Shown here in pieces: positions 8,839 through 17,373 of a DNA stretch of 45,849 nucleotides. Where the stretch lies: NCBI GenBank assembly GCA_023430315.1, contig JAEZAW010000274.1, positions 1 to 45,849 of the forward strand. Direction: 5' to 3'. The position numbers and the translations under genes are program-made. The stretch's first letter is position 1. Each line of letters starts with the position of its first letter. The notes under the pieces were generated by a model. That model did not search any database, was not told the DNA's origin, and was given only the letters and a program-made list of their open reading frames with translations. The DNA comes from Pseudomonadota bacterium (GTDB lineage Bacteria > Pseudomonadota > Alphaproteobacteria > Rhizobiales > Hyphomicrobiaceae).

Positions 8839-9743
8839 CACGCCGGCTCCCCGTCCCCTTTGTCGGGTTCGCGCGCCGTCGCCTTGCCGCCCTGCAGGAT
8901 CAGCGGACGCTCGTCATCGGTGAAAACGCCCACGGGCGTGGGCCGCCCGCTCTGGGCCTCGTTGAGGACGAAGTGGCGCAGAACGCCGCCGAAAGCCTTT
9001 TCCAGGTTGCCCTGCGTGAATGTTTCGACGGTCGGACCGTAGGCCAGAATCGTGCCCTTGATCAGAATGGTCCGGTCGCAAAACTCCGGCACTGATCCGA
9101 GATTGTGCGTCGAGACCAGCATGACGCGACCCTCGTCGCGCAACTCTCGAAGGAGAGTGATGATCTGGTCTTCGGTCTTGACGTCGACGCCGGTGAAAGG
9201 CTCGTCAAGAAGGATCACACGCCCGTCCTGGGCAAGTGCGCGCGCGAGAAAGACGCGCTTTTTCTGACCGCCCGAGAGCTCGCCGATCTGTCGCTCGCGG
9301 AAATCGCTCATGTTGACGCGGGCAAGCGCGGTCGCCACCGCCTCGTGATCGGCAGCCCGGGGAATGCGCATCATGCCCATGTGGCCGTAACGGCCCATCA
9401 TCACCACGTCCTCGACCAGAACCGGGAAGTTCCAGTCGACCTCCTCGGCCTGCGGTACATAGGCGATGAGATTTTTCTTCAGCGCCTCATCGACGGGCAG
9501 GCCAAGCACGCGAATGTCACCCTTTGCGAGCCGCACGAAGCCCATGATCGCTTTGAACAGCGTCGATTTGCCGGAGCCGTTGACACCTACGAGCGCCGCA
9601 ATCGTGCCGGTTGGGATCTTGAAGCTCGCATCGCGCAGAGCTGTGTGCCCGTTGCGGTAAGTGACCGTTGCGCCCTTGACCGCAATGCCTGACCCCGCAT
9701 CCGAAGATGCGGGGCGGCCAAGGTTGTGAACGAGGGCAGTCAT
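8838..9743 (-). CDS. Manganese/iron-type ABC importer ATPase (SitB-like)
   Basis: This cytoplasmic ATPase of the metal importer has 301 residues. Walker A is GVNGSGKST (53-61), the signature is LSGGQKKR, and Walker B is VILLDEPFTGVD, followed by the switch histidine in VSTHNLG. The PQAEEVDWNFPVLVEDVV Q-loop region is characteristic of the Mn/Zn/Fe chelate subfamily. A C-terminal extension of about 40 hydrophilic residues follows the ATPase fold. It overlaps the binding-protein gene by 4 bases. The family is clear; the metal is inferred from the operon and the upstream palindrome. Confidence 0.92.
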   Translation of the reverse strand: MTALVHNLGRPASSDAGSGIAVKGATVTYRNGHTALRDASFKIPTGTIAALVGVNGSGKSTLFKAIMGFVRLAKGDIRVLGLPVDEALKKNLIAYVPQAEEVDWNFPVLVEDVVMMGRYGHMGMMRIPRAADHEAVATALARVNMSDFRERQIGELSGGQKKRVFLARALAQDGRVILLDEPFTGVDVKTEDQIITLLRELRDEGRVMLVSTHNLGSVPEFCDRTILIKGTILAYGPTVETFTQGNLEKAFGGVLRHFVLNEAQSGRPTPVGVFTDDERPLILQGGKATAREPDKGDGEPA

Positions 9744-10648
9744 TGCGTGAGACCTTTGGCAATTGTCTCGGAGGTAACGCGCAAGAGATCGAGATAGGTG
9801 GGAACCGGACCGTCGGCTTCGGTCAGCGAGTCGACGTAGAGGACGCCGCCGTACTTGGCGCCGGTCTCACGCGCCACTTGCTCAGCGGGGGCAGAGGAAA
9901 TGGTGCTCTCCGAGAACACGACCGAGATCTTATTCTTGCGCACCGCGTCGATCACCTTGCGGACCTGCTGGGGCGTGCCCTGCTGGTCGGCGTTGATCGG
10001 CCAGAGATAGAGTTCCTTCAGGCCGAAATCACGTGTGAGATAGGAGAAGGCCCCTTCGCTGGAGACAAGCCAGCGCTTGTTTTCGGGAACCTTGGCGAGC
10101 TCCGCCTTGATCGGATCGATGACGGCTTTGATCTTCGCCTTGTACGCTTCTGCATTGGCCTTGTACGTCTCGGCATTCTTCGGGTCGTACTTCGCGAAGG
10201 CGTCGCGGATGTTGTCGACATAGATCAGCGCTGCCGTCGGCGACATCCAGGCGTGCGGGTTGGGCTTGCCGGAGTAAGGGCCTTCCGAAATCCCCATCGG
10301 CTCCACGCCCTTCGAGACGACCACCCCTGGCACGTTCCTCAGATTATGGAAGAACTTCTCGAACCACAGTTCGAGGTTGAGGCCATTCCAGAGGATCAGC
10401 TTCGCGCCTTGAGCCCGCTGAATATCGCCGGGCGTCGGCTGGTAGTTGTGGATCTCGGCACCCGGCTTGGTGATCGATTCCACGATGGCCGCATCGCCCG
10501 CCACGTTCTGGGCGATGTCCGCAATGACCGTGAAGGTCGTCACGGCCTTGAACTTCTCCTGTGCCGCCGCTGGCGCGACTGTCAGTGCGGCCACTGCCGC
10601 TGCACCCATCAATCCGGCCAAAGCCCGCCGCGTTATGCGGTCGACCAT
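9740..10648 (-). CDS. Metal-binding periplasmic protein, ABC cluster A-I (SitA/MntC/PsaA-like)
   Basis: This 302-residue binding protein captures Mn(II)/Fe(II) in the periplasm. It has a signal peptide with a paired arginine (ITRRALAGLMG) cut near AAAQ-EK. Ligand candidates in the family order His-His-Glu-Asp are seen at EIHNYQPTPGD, NPHAWMS, VFSESTIS and LYVDSL. The absence of a long His-rich loop argues against a ZnuA-type zinc protein. The start has an AGGAG site 8 bases upstream. It is the first gene of the operon, so the promoter and palindrome at about 10756-10785 control all four genes. Confidence 0.9.
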   Translation of the reverse strand: MVDRITRRALAGLMGAAAVAALTVAPAAAQEKFKAVTTFTVIADIAQNVAGDAAIVESITKPGAEIHNYQPTPGDIQRAQGAKLILWNGLNLELWFEKFFHNLRNVPGVVVSKGVEPMGISEGPYSGKPNPHAWMSPTAALIYVDNIRDAFAKYDPKNAETYKANAEAYKAKIKAVIDPIKAELAKVPENKRWLVSSEGAFSYLTRDFGLKELYLWPINADQQGTPQQVRKVIDAVRKNKISVVFSESTISSAPAEQVARETGAKYGGVLYVDSLTEADGPVPTYLDLLRVTSETIAKGLTQ

Positions 10649-10984
10649 TCTTTCACTCCTGAACCGATTGCCCCGTCTATTTATGCGTATGCTGGTCGCG
10701 CCTCAGTTACAAGTGAGAATGAGTTGCAATTTAACCTGAGGGGACCGCATGAAAGCATATAACGCAATTGCAAAGCATTTGCAATAACGGTCATGGGAAG
10801 GTGGACGAAATGACGCTCGTCGATGTGCAAATCCCGCCTAAAGCGATGATCGGGTACAGATCCTGACCAGCATGCGCCTTGCGATCGCCTACGCCGGGTT
10901 AACCACTGGGTGACAGCCGGGTTGCAATGGCCCGCCGCTATCCGATCACAAGTGTGCCTCTCACGCAGATCGGAGAATGCAGCG
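10649..10984. other. Divergent control region between the metal importer and the DUF1007 gene
   Basis: This 336-base gap has no credible gene. It carries the palindrome at 10767-10785 and a possible minus-strand promoter overlapping it. A second partial TTGCAATTT half site lies near 10724. A GTG-opened extension of the DUF1007 frame runs back to 10910, but it lacks a ribosome site and would place a non-signal leader before the signal peptide. Confidence 0.6.
10756..10785 (-). promoter_or_regulatory. Mur/Fur-family-like Mn box overlapping a sit promoter
   Basis: ATTGCAAA-GCA-TTTGCAAT at 10767-10785 is a perfect 19-base interrupted palindrome, 119 bases before the binding-protein start. AT-rich TTGCAA palindromes are the kind of site reported for the manganese regulator Mur in alphaproteobacteria; I am matching from memory. 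On the minus strand TTGCAA (10784-10779) and TATATG (10761-10756) are 17 bases apart, a fair sigma-70 pair, so a bound repressor would cover the -35 box. Confidence 0.6.
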
Positions 10985-11653
10985 GTGGCACGGCCCTCCT
11001 GGCGACGCCTAGTGCAGTGGATAGTCCTGGCATTTGCGAGCTGCGGCCTCGGTCAGCCAGCTGCCGCGCATCCGCACGTCAGGATCAGCGTCGAAGTCGT
11101 ATTCGTTGTCGAGCAGGGCGCGGTCACGCTCGTGAAGCACCGCTGGACGTTCGATGAGGACTTCCGCCGCTCGAACCTTCTCGAGTTCGACAAGAATGAG
11201 AACGGCATCTTGGAAGAGGATGAGCTGGCAGCCTTCCAGCAGCGGGCGTTGGAGACGCTCAAGCGTTTCGACAGCTTCACGGTCGCCTGGCGCGGTACCG
11301 CCAAGGTTCCCCTGAAGGAGCCGGTCCTCGTGCGCTTTGACATGCAGGCAGCACGGCCGGTCTACGAATTCGATGTTGCGCTCAGCACGCCGATCCCGCT
11401 GACGGACGCAGGCGCGCTCTTCGACGTCTACGATCCCACGTATTACAGCGCATTCGATTTCCGTTCGGAGAGGACGCTCTCGATTCAAGCGGAGGAGGGC
11501 GCAAACTGCTCAGCCACGCTCATCGCGCCCGCGCGTGGAAGCACCCAGATGAAAGACTATAGGGCCTTCGTAGCCGAATTCGGTCCGCTCGCTGCGAAGC
11601 TCGTGACGCCGCGATCTATCAAGCTCACGTGCCCGCCATCCGCATTGCGCTAG
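10985..11653 (+). CDS. DUF1007 family periplasmic protein with EF-hand-like loop
   Basis: This predicted secreted protein of 222 residues has a signal peptide (MARPSWRRLV..., cut near AAA-HPH). The mature N-terminus HPHVRI is typical of DUF1007 proteins, which are found beside transition-metal transport genes. A canonical calcium-binding type loop follows at residues of DKNENGILEEDE (positions 1, 3, 5, 9 and 12 are D, N, N, E, E). The start at GTG 10985 is chosen for the signal peptide and the GGAG site upstream. It diverges from the Mn-type importer and may share its control region. A metal-delivery or sensing role is inference. Confidence 0.75.
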   Translation: MARPSWRRLVQWIVLAFASCGLGQPAAAHPHVRISVEVVFVVEQGAVTLVKHRWTFDEDFRRSNLLEFDKNENGILEEDELAAFQQRALETLKRFDSFTVAWRGTAKVPLKEPVLVRFDMQAARPVYEFDVALSTPIPLTDAGALFDVYDPTYYSAFDFRSERTLSIQAEEGANCSATLIAPARGSTQMKDYRAFVAEFGPLAAKLVTPRSIKLTCPPSALR

Positions 11654-11690
11654 TTCATGCGGACGGCAAGCTACGCTCAACAAGCGCGTT

Positions 11691-12719
11691 TCAGACCGGC
11701 AGCGGATTGCGCTCCGTAAAGCCACCGCGCTGATGCCAGTACGGATAGATCGGCGTGACGTTGCTGGCGGCGTCGAGCTTCGCCACCTGCTGCGGCGTCA
11801 GGTTCCAGCCCACTGCACCGAGGTTCTGGCGGAGCTGCTCCTCGTTGCGGGCGCCGACGATGATGGTGGAAACGGTCGGTCGCTGCAGGAGCCAATTGAG
11901 AGCGATTTGCGGAATGGTCTTGCCGGTCTCCTTGGCGATCTCGTCGAGCGCATCGACGACGCGGAACAGATGCTCGTCGGCGACCGGTGGAGCATACTCG
12001 GCGGTTTCATGCAGGCGGCTGGTCTTGGGCGTCGGCTGACCGCGACGAAGCTTGCCGGTCAGCCGTCCCCAGCCGAGCGGACTCCACACCACCGCACCGA
12101 TGCCCTGGTCGATGCCGAGCGGCATCAGCTCCCACTCATAGTCGCGTCCAACCAGCGAATAGTAGGTCTGGTTGGCGACGTAGCGCGGGTATCCATGGCG
12201 ATCGGCGGCGGCGAGCGACTTCATCAGGTGCCAGCCCGAGAAGTTCGATACGCCGACGTAGCGGATCTTGCCGGCGCGCACGAGCGTATCGAGCGTGGAC
12301 AGCACCTCCTCGACCGGCGTCAGCGCATCGAAGCCGTGCAGCTGGAAGAGATCGATGTGGTCGGTGCCGAGCCGCCTCAGCTGATCTTCGCAGGTCTTGA
12401 GCAGATGATAGCGGGACGAGCCGACATCGTTAGGCGCGTCACTGAAGCGGAAGGTCGCCTTCGTGGAAAGGATGACGCGATCGCGGCGCCCCTTGATGGC
12501 CTCGCCAAGTATCCGCTCCGACTCTCCCGCCGAATAGATGTCGGCGGTGTCGAACATGGTGACACCGGCATCCAGGCAGATGTCGATCAAACGCCGGGCC
12601 TCGGCAACATCCGTGCTCCCCCAGGCGCTGAACAGGGGACCTTTGCCGCCGAAAGTGCCCGCGCCGAAACTCAAGGCGGGAACCGTGAAACCTGATGCGC
12701 CAAGACGCCGGTATTCCAT
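11691..12719 (-). CDS. Aldo/keto reductase
   Basis: This 342-residue NADPH-dependent TIM-barrel oxidoreductase has the AKR catalytic tetrad: Asp57 and Tyr62 (FDTADIYSAGE), Lys87 (STKATF) and His128 (LFQLHGFD). The cofactor-binding stretch near the C-terminus reads STIIVGARNEEQL. The sequence resembles the YajO/Tas-type group that reduces aldehydes and small ketones. ATG 12719 is preferred over ATG 12725 because AGGAG is 7 bases before the former and only 1 base before the latter. It stands alone, converging with the DUF1007 gene 37 bases away. The substrate cannot be assigned. Confidence 0.9.
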   Translation of the reverse strand: MEYRRLGASGFTVPALSFGAGTFGGKGPLFSAWGSTDVAEARRLIDICLDAGVTMFDTADIYSAGESERILGEAIKGRRDRVILSTKATFRFSDAPNDVGSSRYHLLKTCEDQLRRLGTDHIDLFQLHGFDALTPVEEVLSTLDTLVRAGKIRYVGVSNFSGWHLMKSLAAADRHGYPRYVANQTYYSLVGRDYEWELMPLGIDQGIGAVVWSPLGWGRLTGKLRRGQPTPKTSRLHETAEYAPPVADEHLFRVVDALDEIAKETGKTIPQIALNWLLQRPTVSTIIVGARNEEQLRQNLGAVGWNLTPQQVAKLDAASNVTPIYPYWHQRGGFTERNPLPV

Positions 12720-13045
12720 GATCATGCTCCTGAGATTGTTATGTTGGCTGGCATGTGGCGCTACGCGGCGACGATTGCGATGGTCAGTCCTCGTGCTGCT
12801 GCCGCATACGGAAGGACATCACGCTGATTTGAATGAGATTTTGCGCTCCTGGAGGCGACGGCTCGTCAGCGCGCCCCAAAGGAGGTCTATCAGGGCGATA
12901 GCCTGACCGCCGCCCAGCAGCCCGTTCCGGCATCTGCAGCGGCGGAACGGTGCCGAATGCATGACGCTATTTCGGGAACCGAGCCAGTTTCTTCGCAGTT
13001 ATTGAAGATACTAGTCCGGATCGACTCTATCGAGAGGTGGATGTC
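12720..13045. other. Divergent intergenic region
   Basis: About 325 bases lie between the divergent aldo/keto reductase and the Tyr-rich secreted protein. Open frames crossing it are continuations of antisense frames. GTTCCG and CGGAAC (near 12926-12950) can pair around a 13-base loop. I see no convincing promoter boxes or RNA gene. Confidence 0.4.
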
Positions 13046-13390
13046 ATGAAGCACATACTTTCGATCGCGGCAGTTGGTGCGGCAATGATCGGCGTGAGCT
13101 CAATGAGCGCCTCTGCGGCACCTGTAACCCCACCCAAAGCCCCGGCCGAGGCTACAAACCAGGCCGAGCAGGTGCACCGGCGCTACTATCGCCGCCATTA
13201 CTATCGCTACTACGACGGTCCGCGCGTTTACTACGGACCGCGCAGATACTACGGCTATCGCTACTATCCCGACTACTATTACGGTGGCTATTACGGCGGT
13301 GGTCCGTATGTGTATGGCGGCGTGGGACTTCCCTTCATCGGGTTGAGTTTCGGCGGCGGACATCGGTACTATCGGCATCGCCATTGGTGA
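13046..13390 (+). CDS. Small secreted Tyr/Arg/Gly-rich protein
   Basis: This predicted exported protein of 114 residues has a signal peptide (MKHILSIAAVGAAMIGVSSM..., cut near ASA-AP) and a short Pro/Ala linker. A low-complexity body follows, of repeated RYY, YYGPR and YYGG units, ending in the basic HRYYRHRHW. Such Tyr-rich small proteins are common in Hyphomicrobiales and have no known function; cell-surface association is a guess. ATG 13046 has GAGAGG 8 bases upstream; a GTG at 13037 is in frame. No homologous domain is recognised. Confidence 0.7.
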   Translation: MKHILSIAAVGAAMIGVSSMSASAAPVTPPKAPAEATNQAEQVHRRYYRRHYYRYYDGPRVYYGPRRYYGYRYYPDYYYGGYYGGGPYVYGGVGLPFIGLSFGGGHRYYRHRHW

Positions 13391-13469
13391 GCCGAAGTTC
13401 TGGGCGAACTGGAAATTGCCTGCCACCAGCACAATATTCCTGGTGGCGGCAACTTAGAGGAGGTGCCCG

Positions 13470-13748
13470 ATGGTATCTCGTATATCGCCCCGTATAGTCG
13501 TGATCGCTGCAGTGTTTGCCGCGCCGACAGGCGCGGCTCTGCCAATGCACGCCGCGTCGTCAGCCGAGCGGCCGGGCATTGAGCGTCCAGGAGCGGCGGA
13601 CGCGCGGGCCGCAGCTGAGGCGCAGCGGCTGCAGCGCCAGATGCAATCCATAAGACAGTCGCAGGACGAGGCAGCGCGGGCGCGCGCTACGGAGCAGCGC
13701 AGGCTCGACATTCAGCGCCGCGTCGATGAGATCAAGCCGCCGCGCTGA
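13470..13748 (+). CDS. Small exported helical protein of unknown function
   Basis: This 92-residue protein has a hydrophobic N-terminal signal (SPRIVVIAAVFAAP). A charged, Ala/Arg/Gln-rich segment (residues about 40-88) follows, likely to form one long alpha helix or coiled coil. A strong AGGAGG site precedes the start by 8 bases. It follows the Tyr-rich gene by 79 bases on the same strand, so the two may be cotranscribed. I do not recognise a family. Confidence 0.6.
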   Translation: MVSRISPRIVVIAAVFAAPTGAALPMHAASSAERPGIERPGAADARAAAEAQRLQRQMQSIRQSQDEAARARATEQRRLDIQRRVDEIKPPR

Positions 13749-13775
13749 TCGCCAATACGGCGGACGCCTCGCTTC

Positions 13776-15299
13776 TCAAAAGTCCGCGTCCGCCTCGCTG
13801 ATGCGTTGCTGATGGCGCAGGTGTTGCCAGATGGCAAACATCACAGAGAGCGCCGCGGCGAGGAGCAGTCCGCCGGAGATCGGCCGGGTCAGGAACAGCC
13901 ACGGATTGGCGTCCGTCATGATGGCGCGGATCAAGTTCAGCTCGATCTGATCGCCGAGGATCAGGCCGAGGATCAAGGGCGCCAGCGGGAAGCCGGCCTT
14001 CACCAGCACATAGCCGAACACGCCGAAGAGCAGCAGCACGTAGACGCTGCCCATGGTGTTGTTGAGCGCGTAGGCGCCGATCACGCACAACACGAGCACC
14101 ACAGGCGCGAGCACCGCGAGTCTCACGCTCGTGACTTTGAGGATGAAGATCGTGCTGAGACCGATGATGAGCACCATCAACGGATGCGCCAGGATGTAGG
14201 CCGCATAGATGCCATATGCGAGACTAGCGTTCTGAGATACGAACAGCGGCCCCGATTGGATGCCATGGATGGTCATCGCGCCAAGCATGACGGCGGTGAC
14301 GGCGTCGCCCGGGATGCCGAATGCCATGATGGTGACGAGCGAGCCGCCAACGTTGGCGTTGTTGGAGGACTCCGAGGCTATGATGCCTTCGGGAACGCCG
14401 GTGCCGAACTTCTCGGGATGGCGCGAAAATTTCTTGGCTTGATCGTACGCCATCATATTCGCAGCACTGCCGCCGATCGCCGGCAACACGCCGATGATGA
14501 TGCCGACGATGGTGGACCACAGCAGCAGGACGGGCCGCGAAAATATTTCCCAGATGATCTTAAGGTGAGAAATTCTTAGCGTCGGCTGGGCAACGGCCGC
14601 ACCGCTTCCGGTCCGCTTGGGCTCTCGAATCTTCTCCACGTCGGCCATGATCTGAGCGAAGGCGAAGATGCCGATCAATACAGGCAGGAATGGGAATCCG
14701 GCGCTCAAGAACTCCGAGCCGAAATTGAAGCGCAAGGCGTTGCCGATCGGGTCGGTACCGATCACCGTTATCAGGAGGCCAATGGCGGTCGACATGAGGC
14801 CTTTGACGAGCGAAGCCTCGGCAAGCCCGGCGACCATCGCCATCGCGAGAACGAACAGAGAGAAATATTCCCACGGCCCGAATTCGAGCGCGATTGCTGC
14901 GAGTGGTGCCGTCACGAGGATGAGGAACGCGCCACCAAGCAACCCGCCAAAAAATGATGCCCAGACTCCGAGCCATAGCGCACGGCCTGGCTCGCCATTC
15001 CGGGCCATGGGGAAGCCGTCGAAAGTGGTGGCAATGGCCGACGGTGTCCCGGGAATCCCGAGCAGGCACGCCGTGATCAGGCCACCGGCCGAACCGCCAA
15101 CATACACGCCCGTCATGGCGGCCAGTCCCGCCAACGGCTCGAGCCCGTAGGTGAACGGCAGTATGACAATAATGGTCATGGTGATCGTGACGCCCGGAAC
15201 GGCGCCGCCAACGACCCCCGCTAGCGTTCCCATGAACAGCGGAAGAAAAAACTTCCACTGCAGAATGGTGACGACGCCGTTTCCGAGTAGCTCCAGCAT
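13776..15299 (-). CDS. Tripartite tricarboxylate transporter large permease (TctA family), left system
   Basis: TctA is the 12-helix membrane subunit of a secondary transporter that imports carboxylates using a binding protein. The 507-residue protein shows family motifs: GGAVPGVTITMTIIVILPFT near the N-terminus, GGSAGGLITACLLGIPGTPS, the second-half echo IGVLPAIGGSAANMMAYDQ, and NVGGSLVTIMAFGIPGDAVTA. It starts 3 bases after the tctB stop. The operon order is tctC-tctB-tctA on the minus strand. Its cognate binding-protein gene carries a stop, so this permease may depend on a binding protein from elsewhere. Confidence 0.92.
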   Translation of the reverse strand: MLELLGNGVVTILQWKFFLPLFMGTLAGVVGGAVPGVTITMTIIVILPFTYGLEPLAGLAAMTGVYVGGSAGGLITACLLGIPGTPSAIATTFDGFPMARNGEPGRALWLGVWASFFGGLLGGAFLILVTAPLAAIALEFGPWEYFSLFVLAMAMVAGLAEASLVKGLMSTAIGLLITVIGTDPIGNALRFNFGSEFLSAGFPFLPVLIGIFAFAQIMADVEKIREPKRTGSGAAVAQPTLRISHLKIIWEIFSRPVLLLWSTIVGIIIGVLPAIGGSAANMMAYDQAKKFSRHPEKFGTGVPEGIIASESSNNANVGGSLVTIMAFGIPGDAVTAVMLGAMTIHGIQSGPLFVSQNASLAYGIYAAYILAHPLMVLIIGLSTIFILKVTSVRLAVLAPVVLVLCVIGAYALNNTMGSVYVLLLFGVFGYVLVKAGFPLAPLILGLILGDQIELNLIRAIMTDANPWLFLTRPISGGLLLAAALSVMFAIWQHLRHQQRISEADADF

Positions 15300-15302
15300 C
15301 GC

Positions 15303-15788
15303 TCACCAATCCGTCCAGGCGCCGCGCGGCAGGAGCACCAAAAGGTAACTTTCAAATACCAGGTAAGTGACAACCGAAGTTGCGATCGCGATCGCAGCAA
15401 GAAGTATCCACTGTTGCGGCGCCCGCGGCCGCTCCAGCACGAACTGGAAGACCGCGACGAACAGCGCCGTCGCGATACGGAACCCGATCAGCGGCAGCAA
15501 CGCGATATAGCCGGCGACGATCAGGAAGGCGGCAGCGACGAGGCCGTAAGCACGGGGAGGAGCGGTGTCCGTATCAGCCTCGGGGGGGGCGGCCCGACGC
15601 TGCGCGAGCATATCCTGGACAAGCAGCATGGCGCTCGTCGCGCCAAGGAACACGAGCACGATGGTGGGGTAGAATCCCGGCCCGACCGGAACGATTGGCA
15701 GTTTCGGCAGTCCGAACGCCTGCGGCAGAAGTATCAGGCTGACCGCGAGGCCGATCAGCCCCGCGATCCCATCCCGGCCAAGCCTCAT
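15303..15788 (-). CDS. Tripartite tricarboxylate transporter small permease (TctB family), left system
   Basis: This 161-residue membrane protein has four predicted helices and the TctB pattern: an early hydrophobic helix followed by PIVPVGPGFYPTIV, where the GPGFYP motif is the family mark. A hydrophilic linker in the middle (RRAAPPEADTDTAPPR) and two C-terminal helices complete it. TctB is needed together with TctA for transport, though its exact job is not known. It begins 7 bases after the tctC stop, with GTGAGG as ribosome site. Confidence 0.88.
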   Translation of the reverse strand: MRLGRDGIAGLIGLAVSLILLPQAFGLPKLPIVPVGPGFYPTIVLVFLGATSAMLLVQDMLAQRRAAPPEADTDTAPPRAYGLVAAAFLIVAGYIALLPLIGFRIATALFVAVFQFVLERPRAPQQWILLAAIAIATSVVTYLVFESYLLVLLPRGAWTDW

Positions 15789-15795
15789 GAGGGCC

Positions 15796-16746
15796 TCACT
15801 TCTTCATGAGCCCGAGGTCGGCCATGATCGCCTTGTTCTCCCCGTCGATCTTGTCGAGGAAGGCCGCATAGTCCTTCTCGTTGAGGAAGGAGACCCGCGT
15901 GCCCTGCTTCTTCATGGAGTCCGCGAACTCGGCCTCGGCCGTAGCCTTGGCACAGGCCTCGGACAACTTGGCGCGCGCGGCAGCCGGCGTTCCCTTCGGC
16001 ACCACGAGGCCGCGCACGACTTCGTAAACGATGTTGAACCCGAGCTCCTTCAGGGTCGGCACGTTCGGCATGTCCGGATTGCGCTTCTCGCTGGCGATGG
16101 CGAGGAACTTGAGTTGGCCCGCTTCCACCTTGCCTTTCTGCGTCAGGTTCGAGTCCGTCAGATCTATATGGCCGCCGAGGATCGCGTTCATGCGTGGCGC
16201 CAAGCCGTCGTAGGAGACGTATTTGAGCTTGATGCCGGCCGCCTTCTCGACCGACGCCGGGAAGATGTGACTGGTCGAACCGAGCGTCGCGCCGACCGTG
16301 ATCTCGCCCGGCCGCTTCTTGGCGTCGGCGACGAAGCCGGCCCAATCCTTCCAAGGAGTCTTCGGGCTGGCGGTGAGTACGGACGGCGTCGCGGACACGA
16401 GGCAGATCGGCTCGAAATCCTTGTAGCTGATGTCGGTCAAGCCGGCGTAATGCACGAGGTGGATGTAGTCGTGCATGGCGTAGATGGTGTAGCCGTCGGC
16501 CGGTTAATTCTTGGCCTCTCGTGCGCCGACGGTACCGGACGCGCCGCCGACGTTGGCGATGACCACGGTCTGGCCAAGTTGCTTCTGAAGCAGCGGCGCC
16601 AGTGGGCGGAAGATGTTGTCGGTATCGCCGCCGGCAGCCCACGGCACGATCATCTTGATGGGGCGATCCGGATATTGCGCGCTGGCAGTCGCCGCGAGTC
16701 CTGCCGATAGCAGCACTGCGGCGAGGCAGGAAATGAGCTTCTTCAC
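15796..16746 (-). pseudogene. TctC-family binding protein interrupted by an in-frame TAA
   Basis: From GTG 16746 (GGGAG 7 bases upstream) the frame encodes a signal peptide cut near ASA-QYP and the family start YPDRPIKMIVPWAAGG. It reaches a TAA at codon 81 (16506-16504). After the stop the same frame continues with PADGYTIYAMHDYIHL and a normal TctC domain to 15796. Without the stop it would be a standard product of about 316 residues. One substitution could explain it (for example a TCA Ser codon). No frameshift is needed. Restart at ATG 16476 would give a protein without signal peptide and without the first lobe. A sequencing error cannot be excluded. Confidence 0.8.
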
Positions 16747-16856
16747 GCTCGCACTCCCTTTGTTGTTCCCTGGATTTTTATTTTGGGAGCACTGTAGCTC
16801 GCGGCTTTTTGACAGGCAACGCGCCATTCGCCGACCGGTGCCGCCTGATGGAGGCG

Positions 16857-17312
16857 CTAGCTGATCTTGATCTTGAAGCCCGATTTGACCGTCCGCAGTA
16901 CGACCAAGCTCGTGTAGCGGCGGACGATCGGATTCTCCGACATCAAGACCTCGATGAACTGGTTGTATTCCTCGAGGTCGCGGACGGTGACGAGAAGCAC
17001 ATAGTCCGTCGAGCCGGTCACGTACCAGCCGGACTGCACCTCGTCGGCGGCTTGCAGCCAGCGTTGGAACTGCTCGAGCCCCTGTCGGTGCTCGGTCTGG
17101 ATCTCGATCTCGACGAGTATGGTGAGCGTCCGGCCGACCGCCTTCGGGTCGACCATGGCGACGGTCCGCGAAATGACGCCGTCCTTCTTCAGGCGCGCGA
17201 GCCGTCGCTGCACGGCCGAGGGCGAGAGGTTGACGAGTTCCGAGAGCGCCTCGCTCGTCAGGTCCGCGTTGTCCTGCACGATATCGAGAATGCGACGGTC
17301 GAGCTGATCCAC
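16857..17312 (-). CDS. Lrp/AsnC family transcriptional regulator
   Basis: This 151-residue DNA-binding regulator of the feast/famine family has an N-terminal winged helix-turn-helix (LDRRILDIVQDNADLTSEAL...SAVQRRLARLKKDGVI) and a C-terminal RAM domain that senses amino acids (YVTGSTDYVLLVTVRDLEEY). The GTG start is set by the family's usual opening, LDxxDxxIL. It diverges from a PLP-dependent dehydratase gene across a 99-base gap and lies upstream of the left tct operon on the same strand. It is therefore well placed to control both in response to an amino acid. Confidence 0.92.
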   Translation of the reverse strand: MDQLDRRILDIVQDNADLTSEALSELVNLSPSAVQRRLARLKKDGVISRTVAMVDPKAVGRTLTILVEIEIQTEHRQGLEQFQRWLQAADEVQSGWYVTGSTDYVLLVTVRDLEEYNQFIEVLMSENPIVRRYTSLVVLRTVKSGFKIKIS

Positions 17313-17373
17313 GCAGGAAACCCCGATCTAGAGCCGAAAAAGCGCGGCCAAAAGGCGTCATTTCACTATTTAT

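Noticed and set aside
13806..14579. Plus-strand frame of 257 codons across the left tctA
   Set aside because: Charged, His/Glu/Arg-rich translation typical of an antisense shadow of a membrane protein.
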